From Acidimangrovimonas sediminis (GTDB taxonomy: Bacteria; Pseudomonadota; Alphaproteobacteria; Rhodobacterales; Rhodobacteraceae): DNA of 64,000 nucleotides. Below, piece by piece: positions 54,373 through 63,827 of the stretch. Each line of letters begins with the position of its first letter. The stretch's first letter is position 1. Under the pieces are notes generated by a model. That model saw only the letters and a program-made list of their open reading frames with translations, ran no database searches and was not told the origin of the DNA. The stretch lies in contig NZ_PHSN01000004.1 in NCBI RefSeq assembly GCF_002871005.1, forward strand, positions 124,001-188,000. The letters are read 5' to 3'. The position numbers and the translations under genes were made by a program.

Positions 54373-55557
54373 TCAATCCTTCAGGCTTTCTTCGCGCAGG
54401 CCGTCGGCGAGGAGGTTGAGGCCGAGGACGAGGCTCATCAGCGCCAGCGCCGGGGCGAGGGCGGGGGTCGGGAACAGCTGGATCAGCTTGGAGCCCGCGT
54501 TGATCGTCGACCCCCAGTCGGGGCTTTCGGGGCTGAGGCCCAGGCCGAAGAAACCCAGGACGCCGAGGAGGATGGTAGTATAGCCGATGCGCAGGCAAAA
54601 ATCGACGATCAGGGGACCGCGCGCGTTGGGCAGGATCTCCCACAGCATGATGTACCACGGGCCCTCGCCCCGGGTCTGGGCGGCGGCGACGTAATCGCGC
54701 GACTTGATGTCGAAGGTCAGGCCCCGGACGATGCGGAACACGGTGGGCGAGTTCACGAAGACCACCGAGACGAAGACGATCATCGTGTTACCGGGGATGT
54801 TGAAGAGGTCGAGGCCGGCGGGCAGGAGGTGCAGCGGCGTGCCCGGCTGGCTGAGCGTCGAGAGATAGAGCCAGCCGCCGATCACGATCACCGCCGCCAC
54901 CACGAAGTTGCGGAACGCGGGCTTCACGTAGAAGCGCGAGTTCACCAGCACCACGAGGAAGATGATCGGGAAGAGGAACAGCACCGCCGCCATGTATTGC
55001 GGCACGCCGGACTGCACGATCTCGGGTGTCACCAGGAGGTAGAACAGCAAGATCACCGGGAAGGCGAGGATAAGGTTGGCCACGAAGCTGAGCGCGGTGT
55101 CGAGCTTGCCGCCGTAATAGCCCGCCGGCAGGCCCAGCGTGATGCCCACCATGAAGGCGAAGATCGTGGCCAGCGGTGCGATCCGGATCACCACGACCGA
55201 GCCCGCGACCATCCGCGAGAACACATCGCGAGCCAGCGTGTCGCCGCCCAGAAGGTAATAGGGATAGGCCCCGTCGGGGTTGCGCAGCGCCGTGCCCGGG
55301 GGCTTGTTCTTCATCCCCGCCAGCTGGTCGAGGGGGGCGTGGGTGAGGATCATCGGCGCGAGGAACGCGCTGAACACCCAGAACATCACCAGTGCAAAGC
55401 CCACCATGGCGATCGGGCTGTCGAACAGCTTGCCGTAAAGGCCGAGGCGGCGCTTGAACACGATCGACAGCGCGAAGGTGATCACCAGCGCGATCCAGAC
55501 GGGCCAGAAGCGTTCGCCCATGGCGAGGAAGATCTGCGGCCAGGTCAGTTTTTCCAT
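54373..55557 (-). CDS. peptide-type ABC transporter permease (DppC-like)
   Basis: 394 aa, about seven or eight transmembrane helices. DppC/OppC hallmarks: LLGGDTLARDVFSRMVAGS in the first periplasmic-to-membrane turn and the cytoplasmic EAA-type motif DYVAAAQTRGEGPWYIMLWEILPN. Longer than DppC (about 300 aa) because of an insert of two extra helices near the middle (FLVVLVNSRF through YLSTLS). It forms the channel with the DppB-like protein. Start at 55557 follows a GGATCCGACC site. Second permease in the operon. Confidence 0.9.
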   Translation of the reverse strand: MEKLTWPQIFLAMGERFWPVWIALVITFALSIVFKRRLGLYGKLFDSPIAMVGFALVMFWVFSAFLAPMILTHAPLDQLAGMKNKPPGTALRNPDGAYPYYLLGGDTLARDVFSRMVAGSVVVIRIAPLATIFAFMVGITLGLPAGYYGGKLDTALSFVANLILAFPVILLFYLLVTPEIVQSGVPQYMAAVLFLFPIIFLVVLVNSRFYVKPAFRNFVVAAVIVIGGWLYLSTLSQPGTPLHLLPAGLDLFNIPGNTMIVFVSVVFVNSPTVFRIVRGLTFDIKSRDYVAAAQTRGEGPWYIMLWEILPNARGPLIVDFCLRIGYTTILLGVLGFFGLGLSPESPDWGSTINAGSKLIQLFPTPALAPALALMSLVLGLNLLADGLREESLKD

Positions 55558-55567
55558 GGTCGGATCC

Positions 55568-56650
55568 TCACGACAGCCGGATGCGGGGGTTGAGGTAGAC
55601 GTAGCCGATGTCGGAGATCAGCTGCGTCAGCAGGACGACGATCACCGCGACGACCGAGCAGCCCATCAGAAGCTCGATGTCGTTGTTCGAGGCCGCCTGC
55701 ACCAGCGTCCAGCCGAAGCCCTTGTAGTTGAAGAGCGTCTCGGTCACGACGACGCCGTTCAGCAGCCACGGGATCTGCAGCATGATCACCGTGAAGGGGG
55801 CGATCAGCGCGTTCCTGAGCGCGTGTTTCAGCACGACGTTGCGGAATTTCACCCCCTTGAGGCGGGCGGTTCGGATGTACTGCGCGGTCATCACCTCGGT
55901 CATCGAGGCGCGGGTCATCCGGGCGATGTAGCCGATCCCGTAGAGCGAGATGGTCAGCACCGGCAGGGTGAAGTTCTCGAAGGTGATATGGCTCATGGCC
56001 GAGGTGGCCGATCCCTTCAGGAGATAGGGCGTCGAGATCCAGCCCCAGTGGTGCAGGATCGGTGAAAGCCCCGTGAAGGTGGAGGAGAACAGCACGATCA
56101 GCACCACGCCCGAGACATATTCCGGGGTCGAGGTCGAGGCGATCGAGACGACCGAGAGCGACCGGTCAAGCTTCGACCCCTCGCGCATGCCCGCAAGGAT
56201 GCCGATGATCAGCGACGACGGGATCAGCACGAGAAGGACGCAGAGCATCAGCCAGCCCGTCGCCCCCAGCCGCGTGGCGAGGATCCCGCCCACGCCCGAG
56301 CGGAACACCGTGGACCAGCCCCAGTCGCCCTGCAGGAGGCCGCAGAAGCGTGGCACGTCCTTGGCGCCGGCGGTGGCGTAGCAGCGGCCCGTGGCCTTGC
56401 CGTCGGCATCGGTGCCGGTCCAGCCGGGCAGAACGCCCAGCCATTCGCCGTATCGGGTGACCAGGGGCTGCGCGTAGCCGTGACTTTCCAGCCAGCTTGT
56501 CACCTGCGCATCGCTCATCCGGACGGAGGCCTGCTGCTTGGCAAGCTTTTCCAGATTGGGCGGCAGGTTGGTGAGGAAGAAGACGATGAACGTCAGACAG
56601 AGCGCGGTCAGCAGCATCGTCACGATACGGCGCGCTAGGAACATCAGCAT
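55568..56650 (-). CDS. peptide-type ABC transporter permease (DppB-like)
   Basis: 360 aa. N-terminal MLMFLARRIVTMLLTALCLT opening of DppB/OppB, a periplasmic insert of about 80 residues with two cysteines (GRCYATAGAKDVPRFCG), then the core helices with the EAA motif (QYIRTARLKGVKFRNVVLKH) and the closing NPRIRLS. Ribosome site AAAGGACA upstream of 56650. 10 nt separate it from the next permease. Works with the fused ATPase and the binding protein in solute import. Confidence 0.92.
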   Translation of the reverse strand: MLMFLARRIVTMLLTALCLTFIVFFLTNLPPNLEKLAKQQASVRMSDAQVTSWLESHGYAQPLVTRYGEWLGVLPGWTGTDADGKATGRCYATAGAKDVPRFCGLLQGDWGWSTVFRSGVGGILATRLGATGWLMLCVLLVLIPSSLIIGILAGMREGSKLDRSLSVVSIASTSTPEYVSGVVLIVLFSSTFTGLSPILHHWGWISTPYLLKGSATSAMSHITFENFTLPVLTISLYGIGYIARMTRASMTEVMTAQYIRTARLKGVKFRNVVLKHALRNALIAPFTVIMLQIPWLLNGVVVTETLFNYKGFGWTLVQAASNNDIELLMGCSVVAVIVVLLTQLISDIGYVYLNPRIRLS

Positions 56651-56758
56651 CTTTGGCTGTCCTTTCCCGGTCCTTGGCATACGGCGCGGTCAGGGCAAGA
56701 CCCCGGGCGCCGGGAAGGCGGGCAGGGGCCGTGACGGGCCCCCGCCCTCAGGGCCGGG

Positions 56759-58411
56759 TCAGGCCTTGGACATCCACCATTTGTAGGAATGCATCTCGAA
56801 TGTGGGATGCTGTTCCGCGCCGTGGACGGTGGGCTTGTAGTGCCGGAAGATCCGGCGCCAATAGGGCTGGATGATGACGCCGCTGTCTTGCAGGATCTTC
56901 TCGAGCTTGGCCATCACCGGCTTGCGTTTCTCGGCGTCGTCGATCGACATAGCCTCGGCCAGCAGCTTGTCGAACTCGGCATTGTCGAAATGCGTCTCGT
57001 TCCACGAGGCGCCCGACTTGTAGGCCAGCGCCAGGACCTGCACGCCGAGCGGACGCATGTTCCATTCCGTCGCCGACCAGGGGTATTTCAGCCAGTCGTT
57101 CCAGAAGGTCGAGCCGGGCAGGATCGTCCGCTTCACCTTGATGCCGGCGTCGCGGCACTGGGCGGCGACGGCGTCGCAGGTGGCCGATTGCCAGTCGTCG
57201 TCGAGCGAGATCAGCTCGAACTCGTGGTCGGCCATCTTGGCGTCTTCCAGCATCTTCTTCGACGCCTTGGGATCGTGCGGCGAGGGGCCGATGTCGGAAT
57301 AGGCGGGCTGGATCGGGCTGACGTGAAAATCGGCGGCCACGGTGCCCGCGTTGTTGTAGCCCAGCTCCAGCACCGTCTTGTTGTCGACGGCCATCTGCAG
57401 CGCCTGGCGCACCTTCTCGTCGTCGTAGGGCTTGGCGGCGGAGTTGAAGCGCACGCAGATCGTGTTTGCCGTCTCGGTCGTGGACTTGGTCCAGCCCAAC
57501 TGATCGAAGAGCTGCACGAAATCGCCGGTGGTCTGGTAATCCATGTCGATCTCGTCCGACGAGGCGGCGGCGACATAGGCCGAGGGGTCGGTGCCCAGAT
57601 CGATGAACTCGATCTTGTCGAGGTAGGGGCCGCCATAGACGTCCTTGCCCCACCACGGGTTGTCGGTGTTCTTCTCCAGCGTCTGCTTCACGCCGACCTC
57701 GTTGTGGGTCGGCTTGAACGGGCCGGTGCCGATCGGGTTCTTGTAGGGGTCGCCGCCGTCATAGCCGCGGTGCACGATCGCGGCCGGATAATCGGCCATG
57801 CCCGGCACCACCGTGATGTCGGGGTTGTTGAGGTGCATCTTGACGGTGTGGTCGTCGACCTTCTCCAGCGCGCCGTCCTTGAGCTTCTTGGTCTTCGGAT
57901 CCTGGATCGAGGCCATGCGCGAGGCCATCGAGTTGCCCTCGACCGTGCCGTCGGCCCAGCGGGTGAGGTTGAAGATCACGTCCTCGGCGGTGAAGTCGTC
58001 GCCGTTCGACCATTTCACGCCCTTGCGCAGGTAGAGCGTGTACATGGTGGCGTCTTCGTTCGCTTCCCACTTCTCGAGCAGCATGCCGCGGAACGTGCCG
58101 CCGCGGTCGTACTCGATCAGGTATTCCAGCCAGCCGCGGGTGAAGTTGGCGATCTGCGACCAGTCGGCGGTGCGCGGATCCTTCAGCGCCTTGAGCTGCA
58201 TCTGACAGCGCAGCGTCCCGCCCTCGACGGGCGTTTCGTCGGCGGCCATGGCCGGCGCGTTCATCCCGATCAGGCCATAGGCGGCGGTTGTGGCGACACC
58301 CAGCGCGGAGGCGCGGGTGAGGAATTCGCGCCGGCTGAGAACGCCTTGGGCAAATTCCCGTGCATACATTCGGGCCGCGGGATGGACCCGGGTCTCTTGC
58401 GTATCCGTCAT
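56759..58411 (-). CDS. peptide-type ABC transporter substrate-binding protein
   Basis: 550 aa, SBP_bac_5 family. A Tat-like signal ([20 protein letters not shown], residues 25-44) precedes the mature protein at about residue 57. Family blocks: [20 protein letters not shown] (in a WSNG/D element), [11 protein letters not shown] and the late [12 protein letters not shown]. It presents peptides or related compounds to the DppBC-like permeases. First gene of the operon, start preceded by AGGGAG; the AraC regulator lies 270 bp upstream on the same strand. Confidence 0.93.
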   Translation of the reverse strand: MTDTQETRVHPAARMYAREFAQGVLSRREFLTRASALGVATTAAYGLIGMNAPAMAADETPVEGGTLRCQMQLKALKDPRTADWSQIANFTRGWLEYLIEYDRGGTFRGMLLEKWEANEDATMYTLYLRKGVKWSNGDDFTAEDVIFNLTRWADGTVEGNSMASRMASIQDPKTKKLKDGALEKVDDHTVKMHLNNPDITVVPGMADYPAAIVHRGYDGGDPYKNPIGTGPFKPTHNEVGVKQTLEKNTDNPWWGKDVYGGPYLDKIEFIDLGTDPSAYVAAASSDEIDMDYQTTGDFVQLFDQLGWTKSTTETANTICVRFNSAAKPYDDEKVRQALQMAVDNKTVLELGYNNAGTVAADFHVSPIQPAYSDIGPSPHDPKASKKMLEDAKMADHEFELISLDDDWQSATCDAVAAQCRDAGIKVKRTILPGSTFWNDWLKYPWSATEWNMRPLGVQVLALAYKSGASWNETHFDNAEFDKLLAEAMSIDDAEKRKPVMAKLEKILQDSGVIIQPYWRRIFRHYKPTVHGAEQHPTFEMHSYKWWMSKA

Positions 58412-58570
58412 TGTATGTCGACTCCCTGGAGGTTTGTTTCTTGTTTGGCGGAAACTTGTTCTTTGCTCAGTCCCGGATCACGGCCCGGCCCTTCGGCGCC
58501 GACGCGGTGCGGCGCGCTCCATAGGGACATTGCGCCGCAGAATCCTCCCGCCGTCAATCACAGGACTCGG

Positions 58571-58606
58571 CATCTGATGTGTGTTTTGCGACATCTGCCC
58601 ATATCA
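58571..58606. promoter_or_regulatory. direct-repeat candidate site upstream of the ABC operon
   Basis: CATCTG occurs at 58571-58576 and 58592-58597, 21 bp apart (two helical turns), within the 270-bp gap between the AraC-family gene and the binding-protein gene. TCTGAT and ATCAGA also form an inverted pair across it. This spacing is typical for AraC dimers; the call is inference. Confidence 0.35.
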
Positions 58607-58684
58607 GAAACGACAGGAGGGCCGAGGTCAACCCCGCGGGCGCGCGAGAAACGCGTTTGCGGCCAAGGGGATCGGGGACGCGCC

Positions 58685-59563
58685 TCAGGCGGTTTTGCGA
58701 AAGGCGGAAGGGGTCTTGCCGATCGCGTGCTGGAAGGCGCGTGTGAAATAGGCGGCAGAGGTGAACCCCAGCCGGCGCGACACTTCGCCGACCGCAAGAT
58801 CGGTTTCCAGAAGCATCGTGCGGGCTTCGAACAGCAGACGGTCCTGCACGATGGCATGGGCCGAGCGGCCACAGCTTTGCCGGCAGACCCGTGTCAGGTG
58901 GGTCGGCGTGACCCCCAGCGCCGCGGCATATTCCGCCACGCCCTGTCCGGAACGGAAGTCACGCTCCACGAGCGAGGTGAACCGGGTGACCAGGCGGGTC
59001 GCGGCATCGGGCGCGGGGCGGCTGTCGGCAGCGGCGATCTGGCGATCCATCCAGACCCCGAGCAGCCCCAGATGATGCCGCGCGGCGCGCGCGTAACCCA
59101 GGCGTTTTCCGTCAAGCTCTCGCTGGATGTTGTCGAGGATGCCGGTCAGCTCCACCTGGTGCTGCTGGTGCAGGATGCGCAGGTGCAGCGGCACCTCGGG
59201 CAGCGGCAGGTCGCAATCCTGGCCGAAGAACACGGCAGTGCCGAAGACATGGGTGGAAACCTCGAACCCGTGCATCACCCCGGCGGGCAGGAAGATCGCG
59301 TTGTGCGGCCCGTAGCCGCGCGTCACGCCCGCGACGGTGATCCGGCCCTGGCCCCGGGTGAACCACAGCAGCATCGGCTCCTGCACGGAGCGCAGGGATT
59401 CGACCCGCCAGCGGCCGGTTGCGGCCAGACGGGGGATCGGCATCATGCGGACGGGGGCGGTCTCCGACCTGTCCGGTGTGCCGGCGGGTGCCGGGGCCGG
59501 GCCCGCACCGGTATCCGGGGCGGAATGCGCGATCGTCCTGAAGGGGCGTGCTGCGTCGGTCAT
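58685..59563 (-). CDS. AraC-family transcriptional regulator
   Basis: 292 aa. N-terminal cupin-type sensor (WRVESLRSVQEPMLLWFTRG; GPHNAIFLPAGVMHGFEVST) and a C-terminal double helix-turn-helix: RDFRSGQGVAEYAAALGVTP, then THLTRVCRQ, and DLAVGEVSRRLGFTSAAYFTRAF. The type resembles HpaA/PobR regulators that sense small carboxylic or aromatic compounds. Position upstream of the peptide ABC operon suggests it controls that operon. The start at 59563 has a weak ribosome site; 59446 (MMPIPRL) is possible. The first 40 residues are low-complexity. Confidence 0.85.
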   Translation of the reverse strand: MTDAARPFRTIAHSAPDTGAGPAPAPAGTPDRSETAPVRMMPIPRLAATGRWRVESLRSVQEPMLLWFTRGQGRITVAGVTRGYGPHNAIFLPAGVMHGFEVSTHVFGTAVFFGQDCDLPLPEVPLHLRILHQQHQVELTGILDNIQRELDGKRLGYARAARHHLGLLGVWMDRQIAAADSRPAPDAATRLVTRFTSLVERDFRSGQGVAEYAAALGVTPTHLTRVCRQSCGRSAHAIVQDRLLFEARTMLLETDLAVGEVSRRLGFTSAAYFTRAFQHAIGKTPSAFRKTA

Positions 59564-59628
59564 TGCCCGTGAATCTAGGGGCCAATGCGCAGGAACGAAA
59601 GCGGAAATCGGTAAAGGTTTCGCGTGTC

Positions 59629-59679
59629 GGCGCCGGGCTGCCGTCCGGCGCCTTCGCCTGTCGGCCCTCGGTGGCCGAC
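59629..59679. terminator. paired hairpins downstream of miaA
   Basis: GGCGCCGG (59629-59636) with CCGGCGCC (59645-59652), then GTCGGCC (59660-59666) with GGCCGAC (59673-59679). Both stems are perfect. They lie after the miaA stop (59761) in the leftward direction; there is no T-run. Confidence 0.45.
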
Positions 59680-59760
59680 CGAAACCCCGGACGGGAGGCG
59701 AGCTTGCGGCCCCGCAGTCATTGTTGCGCGGACGTGAACGATCCGTGCGAAACGGCCGGA

Positions 59761-60636
59761 TCAGGGCAGGGGAACGGCGCGCCAGCTGCGCATCCGGTTG
59801 CGGAACCATGTGCGCTGCCGCTTGGCATATTGCCGCGTTGCCAGCTTCGCCGCCGCGACGGCGTCGTTCAGGGTGGTCTCTCCGCGCAGGTGCGCGATCA
59901 GTTCGGGGGCGCCGATCGCCCGCGACGCGGGGCGCGACGGATCCCAGTGCGGCAACTCGGCCCGCACCTCGTCCAACGCCCCCGCGGCAATCATCTGGTC
60001 GAAGCGCAGGTCGATCCGCTCGGCCAGCCAGTCGCGCGCGGGCACCAGAACGAGCGCGGCCGCCGATCCGCGCGGCAGGAGCGGCGGCGCGGTCTCGTCC
60101 TGCCAATCCGCCAGCCCGCGCCCGGTGGTGGCGAGAACTTCCCACGCGCGCTGCACCCGTGCAGGGTTGCGGGTGTCGATCCGCGCCAGCGTCCGGGCGT
60201 CGAGCCCGTCGAGCATCGCCTGCAGGTCCCGCGCCGCCAGCGCGTCGGCCTCTGCGCGGATTGCGGGCGGCACCGGCGGGATCTCTGCCAGCCCCTCGGT
60301 CAGCGCGGTGAAATAGAGACCCGTTCCGCCCACGATGATCGGCCGCTCCGGCCCTTTCAGCAGGGGCGCCACGGCACGCAGCCAGTGGCCCACCGACCAG
60401 TCCTGATCGCGCGCCACATGACCGTAGAGCCGGTGCGGCGCGCGCGCCTCCTCCTCGGCGGGGGGGCGCGCCGTCAGCAACCGCCAGTTGGCATAGACTT
60501 GCAGCGCGTCGGCATTGATCACCACGCCGCCCGCGCGCTCGGCCAGCGCCAGCGCCAGCCCGGACTTGCCCGAGGCCGTCGGACCGGCGATCAGGACCGG
60601 CTGCGTCGGTGCTATTTCATCCAGCATTTCAAGCAC
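59761..60636 (-). CDS. miaA: tRNA dimethylallyltransferase
   Basis: 291 aa. P-loop [12 protein letters not shown] (residues 18-29), the [12 protein letters not shown] substrate block, [16 protein letters not shown]-type strand, and the C-terminal [14 protein letters not shown]. It adds the isoprenoid group to A37 of tRNAs reading UNN codons. GTG start at 60636 with GAGGAAT upstream. Divergent from pyrH with about 125 bp for both promoters. The core INADALQVY deviates only slightly from the family consensus. Confidence 0.94.
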   Translation of the reverse strand: MLEMLDEIAPTQPVLIAGPTASGKSGLALALAERAGGVVINADALQVYANWRLLTARPPAEEEARAPHRLYGHVARDQDWSVGHWLRAVAPLLKGPERPIIVGGTGLYFTALTEGLAEIPPVPPAIRAEADALAARDLQAMLDGLDARTLARIDTRNPARVQRAWEVLATTGRGLADWQDETAPPLLPRGSAAALVLVPARDWLAERIDLRFDQMIAAGALDEVRAELPHWDPSRPASRAIGAPELIAHLRGETTLNDAVAAAKLATRQYAKRQRTWFRNRMRSWRAVPLP

Positions 60637-60762
60637 GTTGCGGGGTATTCCTCATGCAGTTTGGCAAACCTGCGCCGGTGGGGGCGGTTTCGTCGTTGAA
60701 CCCGGCGGCGTTTTCCGACATTTTGCGCGCAAGTCAAGAAAGCGCCATCGGGGAGGCCAGCC

Positions 60763-61524
60763 ATGAACGAGACGTCAGCGCAACCCGAGGCTCCGAAGTC
60801 GACATCCCAGAAAGACACCGCCTACCGCCGGGTTCTCCTGAAGATCTCGGGCGAGGCGCTGATGGGCGACATGGGGTTCGGCCTGCATCCGCCGACCGTC
60901 CAGCGCATCGCGCGCGAGGTCAAGTCGGTGCATGACCTGGGCGTCGAGATCTCGATGGTGATCGGTGGCGGCAACATCTTCCGCGGCCTTCAGGGCAGCG
61001 CGCAGGGGATGGAGCGGACGACGGCCGATTACATGGGCATGCTGGCCACGGTGATGAACGCGCTGGCGATGCAGGCCGCGCTTGAGGCCGAGGGGGTCTA
61101 TACCCGCGTCATCAGCGCGATCCCGATGGACCAGGTGTGCGAGCCCTACATCCGGCGCCGCGCGGTACGGCACCTCGAGAAGGGCCGGGTGGTGATCTTC
61201 GCCGCCGGCACCGGCAACCCGTATTTCACCACCGACACGGCGGCCACGCTGCGCGCGAACGAGATGTCGTGCCAGGCGATCTTCAAGGGCACCAAGGTCG
61301 ACGGGGTCTACGACAAGGACCCCAAGAAGTTCGCCGACGCCAAGCGTTACGACCGCGTCAGCTACGATGAGGTGCTGCAGAAGCACCTGGGCGTGATGGA
61401 TGCTTCGGCGATCGCGCTGGCACGCGACAACAAGCTGCCGATCATCGTCTTTTCGCTCGACGAGCCGGGCGGTTTCGTCGGAATTCTGCGGGGCGAGGGC
61501 ACCTACACCGAAGTCCACGCCTGA
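60763..61524 (+). CDS. pyrH: uridylate kinase
   Basis: 253 aa, hexameric amino-acid-kinase-fold enzyme converting UMP to [63 protein letters not shown] and the UTP-site region [17 protein letters not shown] are canonical. A short, variable N-terminal tail precedes them. The ATG follows GGGGAGGCCAGCC. First gene of the pyrH-frr-uppS-cdsA-dxr block shared by most proteobacteria. Confidence 0.97.
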   Translation: MNETSAQPEAPKSTSQKDTAYRRVLLKISGEALMGDMGFGLHPPTVQRIAREVKSVHDLGVEISMVIGGGNIFRGLQGSAQGMERTTADYMGMLATVMNALAMQAALEAEGVYTRVISAIPMDQVCEPYIRRRAVRHLEKGRVVIFAAGTGNPYFTTDTAATLRANEMSCQAIFKGTKVDGVYDKDPKKFADAKRYDRVSYDEVLQKHLGVMDASAIALARDNKLPIIVFSLDEPGGFVGILRGEGTYTEVHA

Positions 61525-61632
61525 CGCTATCCAAGCGCCCGCCATGCTGTTATAGGGGGCGCCAGTATCCGTGCGCCGGCGGCCCCGTCACGGGCGCGTG
61601 CCGCGCGGCGGCCAGAAGATGAGGAAACACCC

Positions 61633-62199
61633 ATGTCGGATGACGCGACCGAGATTGATCTCGATGATCTGGAACGCCGGATGGACGGCGCCATGACCGC
61701 GCTGCGCCACGAGTTTCAGACGCTGCGCACCGGTCGTGCCTCGGCCACCATGCTGGAGCCGGTCATGGTCGACGCCTATGGCCAGCAGACGCCCATCAAC
61801 CAGCTTGGCACCGTCAACGTGCCCGAGCCGCGGATGGTGACGATCAACATCTGGGACAAGGGCATGGTGTCGAAGGCCGAGAAGGCGATCCGCGAAAGCG
61901 GTCTCGGCATCAACCCGGTGGTCGACGGCACGATCATCCGCCTGCCGATCCCCGAGCTGAACGAGGAACGCCGGCGCGAGCTGACCAAGGTCGCCGCGCA
62001 ATATGCCGAAAGCGCCCGTGTCGCGATCCGCAACGTGCGCCGCGACGGCATGGACCAGCTCAAGAAGGCCAAGTCGGCCGGCATGGGCGAGGACGACAAC
62101 AAGATGTACGCCGAGGAAGTGCAGGCGCTGACCGACAAGGCCATCGCGGCGATCGACAAGGCGCTGGAGAGCAAGCAGCAGGAGATCATGCAGGTCTAG
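61633..62199 (+). CDS. frr: ribosome recycling factor
   Basis: 188 aa. [40 protein letters not shown], and the domain-II/III junction ([20 protein letters not shown]) with the long C-terminal helix. It dissolves post-termination ribosomes with EF-G. The gap from pyrH is 108 bp with a small TTATAG element that may be a promoter. Ribosome site GATGAGGAAAC. Length and motifs are standard. Confidence 0.97.
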   Translation: MSDDATEIDLDDLERRMDGAMTALRHEFQTLRTGRASATMLEPVMVDAYGQQTPINQLGTVNVPEPRMVTINIWDKGMVSKAEKAIRESGLGINPVVDGTIIRLPIPELNEERRRELTKVAAQYAESARVAIRNVRRDGMDQLKKAKSAGMGEDDNKMYAEEVQALTDKAIAAIDKALESKQQEIMQV

Positions 62200-62285
62200 A
62201 CCGTCTTGACGCGGGGGGATGCGTGGACGCGGCGACGCGACGCGCGCGCGAAGAGGCTCGGGGCGTGATCCGGGAAGGAACGAGA

Positions 62286-63011
62286 GTGGCCGCCAGAGAC
62301 GAGACGGCAAAGGACGGAACCGGACGGACGGCCGAGCATGTCGCCATCATCATGGATGGCAACGGCCGCTGGGCCAGCCAGCGCGGCTGGCCGCGACTGG
62401 TTGGCCACCGGCGCGGCGCGGAGAGGGTGCGCCAGATCGTCAACGCCTGTCCCGATCTCGGCGTCCGCTGGCTGACGGTCTATGCCTTTTCCACCGAGAA
62501 CTGGAAGCGCTCCACCGAGGAGGTGCTGGGCCTGATGGGGATCTTCTCGCGCTACATCCAGCGCGAGGCGGAGAAGCTGAACGCCGAAGGGGTGCGTGTG
62601 CGCTTCATCGGCGAACGCAGCCGCCTGGACCAGAAGCTGCAGCGCCTGATGGCGGGGATCGAGGCCCGGACCGCAGCCAACACCCGACTGAACCTGACCG
62701 TGGCGATCAACTACGGCGGTCGCGACGAGATGCTACGTGCGATGCGCCGCCTGATTGCCGAGGGCGCCGATCCCGACACCTTGACCGAGGCGCGGATCGC
62801 CCAGGCGCTCGACACCCGGGACCTGCCGGACCCGGACCTGGTGATCCGCACCTCTGGCGAGACGCGGGTGTCGAATTTCCTGCTCTGGCAGGCGGCTTAC
62901 GCGGAATATGAATTCGCGCCCACGCTGTGGCCCGATTTCACGCCCGAGGAACTTGCCCGGATCCTCGACCGTTTCGCCGGGCGCGAGCGCCGCTACGGCG
63001 CGGTGATGTGA
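62286..63011 (+). CDS. uppS: undecaprenyl diphosphate synthase (isoprenyl transferase)
   Basis: 241 aa from GTG 62286. The catalytic HVAIIMDGNGRWASQRGWPR (Asp of the DGNGRW motif), VYAFSTENWKR, INYGGRDEMLRAMRR and the C-terminal DLVIRTSGETRVSNFLLWQA match cis-prenyltransferases. It makes the C55 carrier lipid for peptidoglycan. The start: GTG 62286 has GGGAAGGAACGAGA upstream and gives normal family length; GTG 62223 is also possible and would add 21 residues. Follows frr within the same operon. Confidence 0.95.
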   Translation: MAARDETAKDGTGRTAEHVAIIMDGNGRWASQRGWPRLVGHRRGAERVRQIVNACPDLGVRWLTVYAFSTENWKRSTEEVLGLMGIFSRYIQREAEKLNAEGVRVRFIGERSRLDQKLQRLMAGIEARTAANTRLNLTVAINYGGRDEMLRAMRRLIAEGADPDTLTEARIAQALDTRDLPDPDLVIRTSGETRVSNFLLWQAAYAEYEFAPTLWPDFTPEELARILDRFAGRERRYGAVM

Positions 63012-63027
63012 CGAGGAGAGGCCGAGC

Positions 63028-63822
63028 ATGGCGGACGCGGCGGCGACGGCCCGGTGGGGAGACCTTAAGGCACGGATGATCTCGGGGGCGCTGATGGCGC
63101 TGGCGGGGGTTGTTCTGGTGCGGCTGGGGGGGTGGTACTTCGGCACGTTGGCGGTGCTGGCGGGCGGTGTCATGACCTGGGAGCTGGCGCAGATGATGGG
63201 GGCGGGCCGCGCGGCGGTGCCGCTGGGCGCGCTGACGTCGATGTCGCTGCTGTCGGCGGCGCTTATCCCGCCGGACACGGCGCTTCTGCTGATCCTCGTG
63301 GCGCCAGCGATCGGCGCCTGGGTGGTCCTGAAGGACCGCTGGATCTTCGGCCTCTACGCCCTGGCGACCACGGTCGCGGCCTATGGCCTTTACTGGTTTC
63401 GCGACGTCTACGGTGGAACCTGGCTGTTCTGGCTCATCCTCGTTGTGGTCGTGACCGATGTTTTCGGGTATTTTGCCGGGCGGATGATCGGCGGTCCGAA
63501 GTTCTGGCCGAAGGTCAGCCCGAAGAAGACCTGGTCGGGCACCGTCGCCGGCTGGATCGGGGCGGCGCTGGTGGGGACGGCCTTCCTGTTCTTCACCAAC
63601 GCGGGCACCGATCTGCCGTGGATCTCGGCGCTGGTCGCGCTGGCCTCGCAGATCGGCGACATCGCGGAGAGCGCGATCAAGCGGCGGGCGGGGGTCAAGG
63701 ACAGTTCGAACCTGATCCCCGGGCACGGCGGCCTCCTCGACCGCTTCGACGGTCTCCTCGGCGCTGCGCTGATGATGCTGCTGGTGTCGCTGATCGTCCA
63801 CGTTCCCACGGTAAGGATCTGA
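63028..63822 (+). CDS. cdsA: phosphatidate cytidylyltransferase
   Basis: 264 aa with about seven or eight transmembrane helices. The family signature reads SAIKRRAGVKDSSNLIPGHG followed by GLLDRFDG near the C-terminus, and DVFGYFAGRMIGGPK with SPKKTWSG before it. It makes CDP-diacylglycerol for phospholipid synthesis at the inner membrane. Ribosome site GAGGAGAGGCC. 5 nt separate it from dxr, which follows in the same operon. Confidence 0.96.
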   Translation: MADAAATARWGDLKARMISGALMALAGVVLVRLGGWYFGTLAVLAGGVMTWELAQMMGAGRAAVPLGALTSMSLLSAALIPPDTALLLILVAPAIGAWVVLKDRWIFGLYALATTVAAYGLYWFRDVYGGTWLFWLILVVVVTDVFGYFAGRMIGGPKFWPKVSPKKTWSGTVAGWIGAALVGTAFLFFTNAGTDLPWISALVALASQIGDIAESAIKRRAGVKDSSNLIPGHGGLLDRFDGLLGAALMMLLVSLIVHVPTVRI

Positions 63823-63827
63823 GAGCC

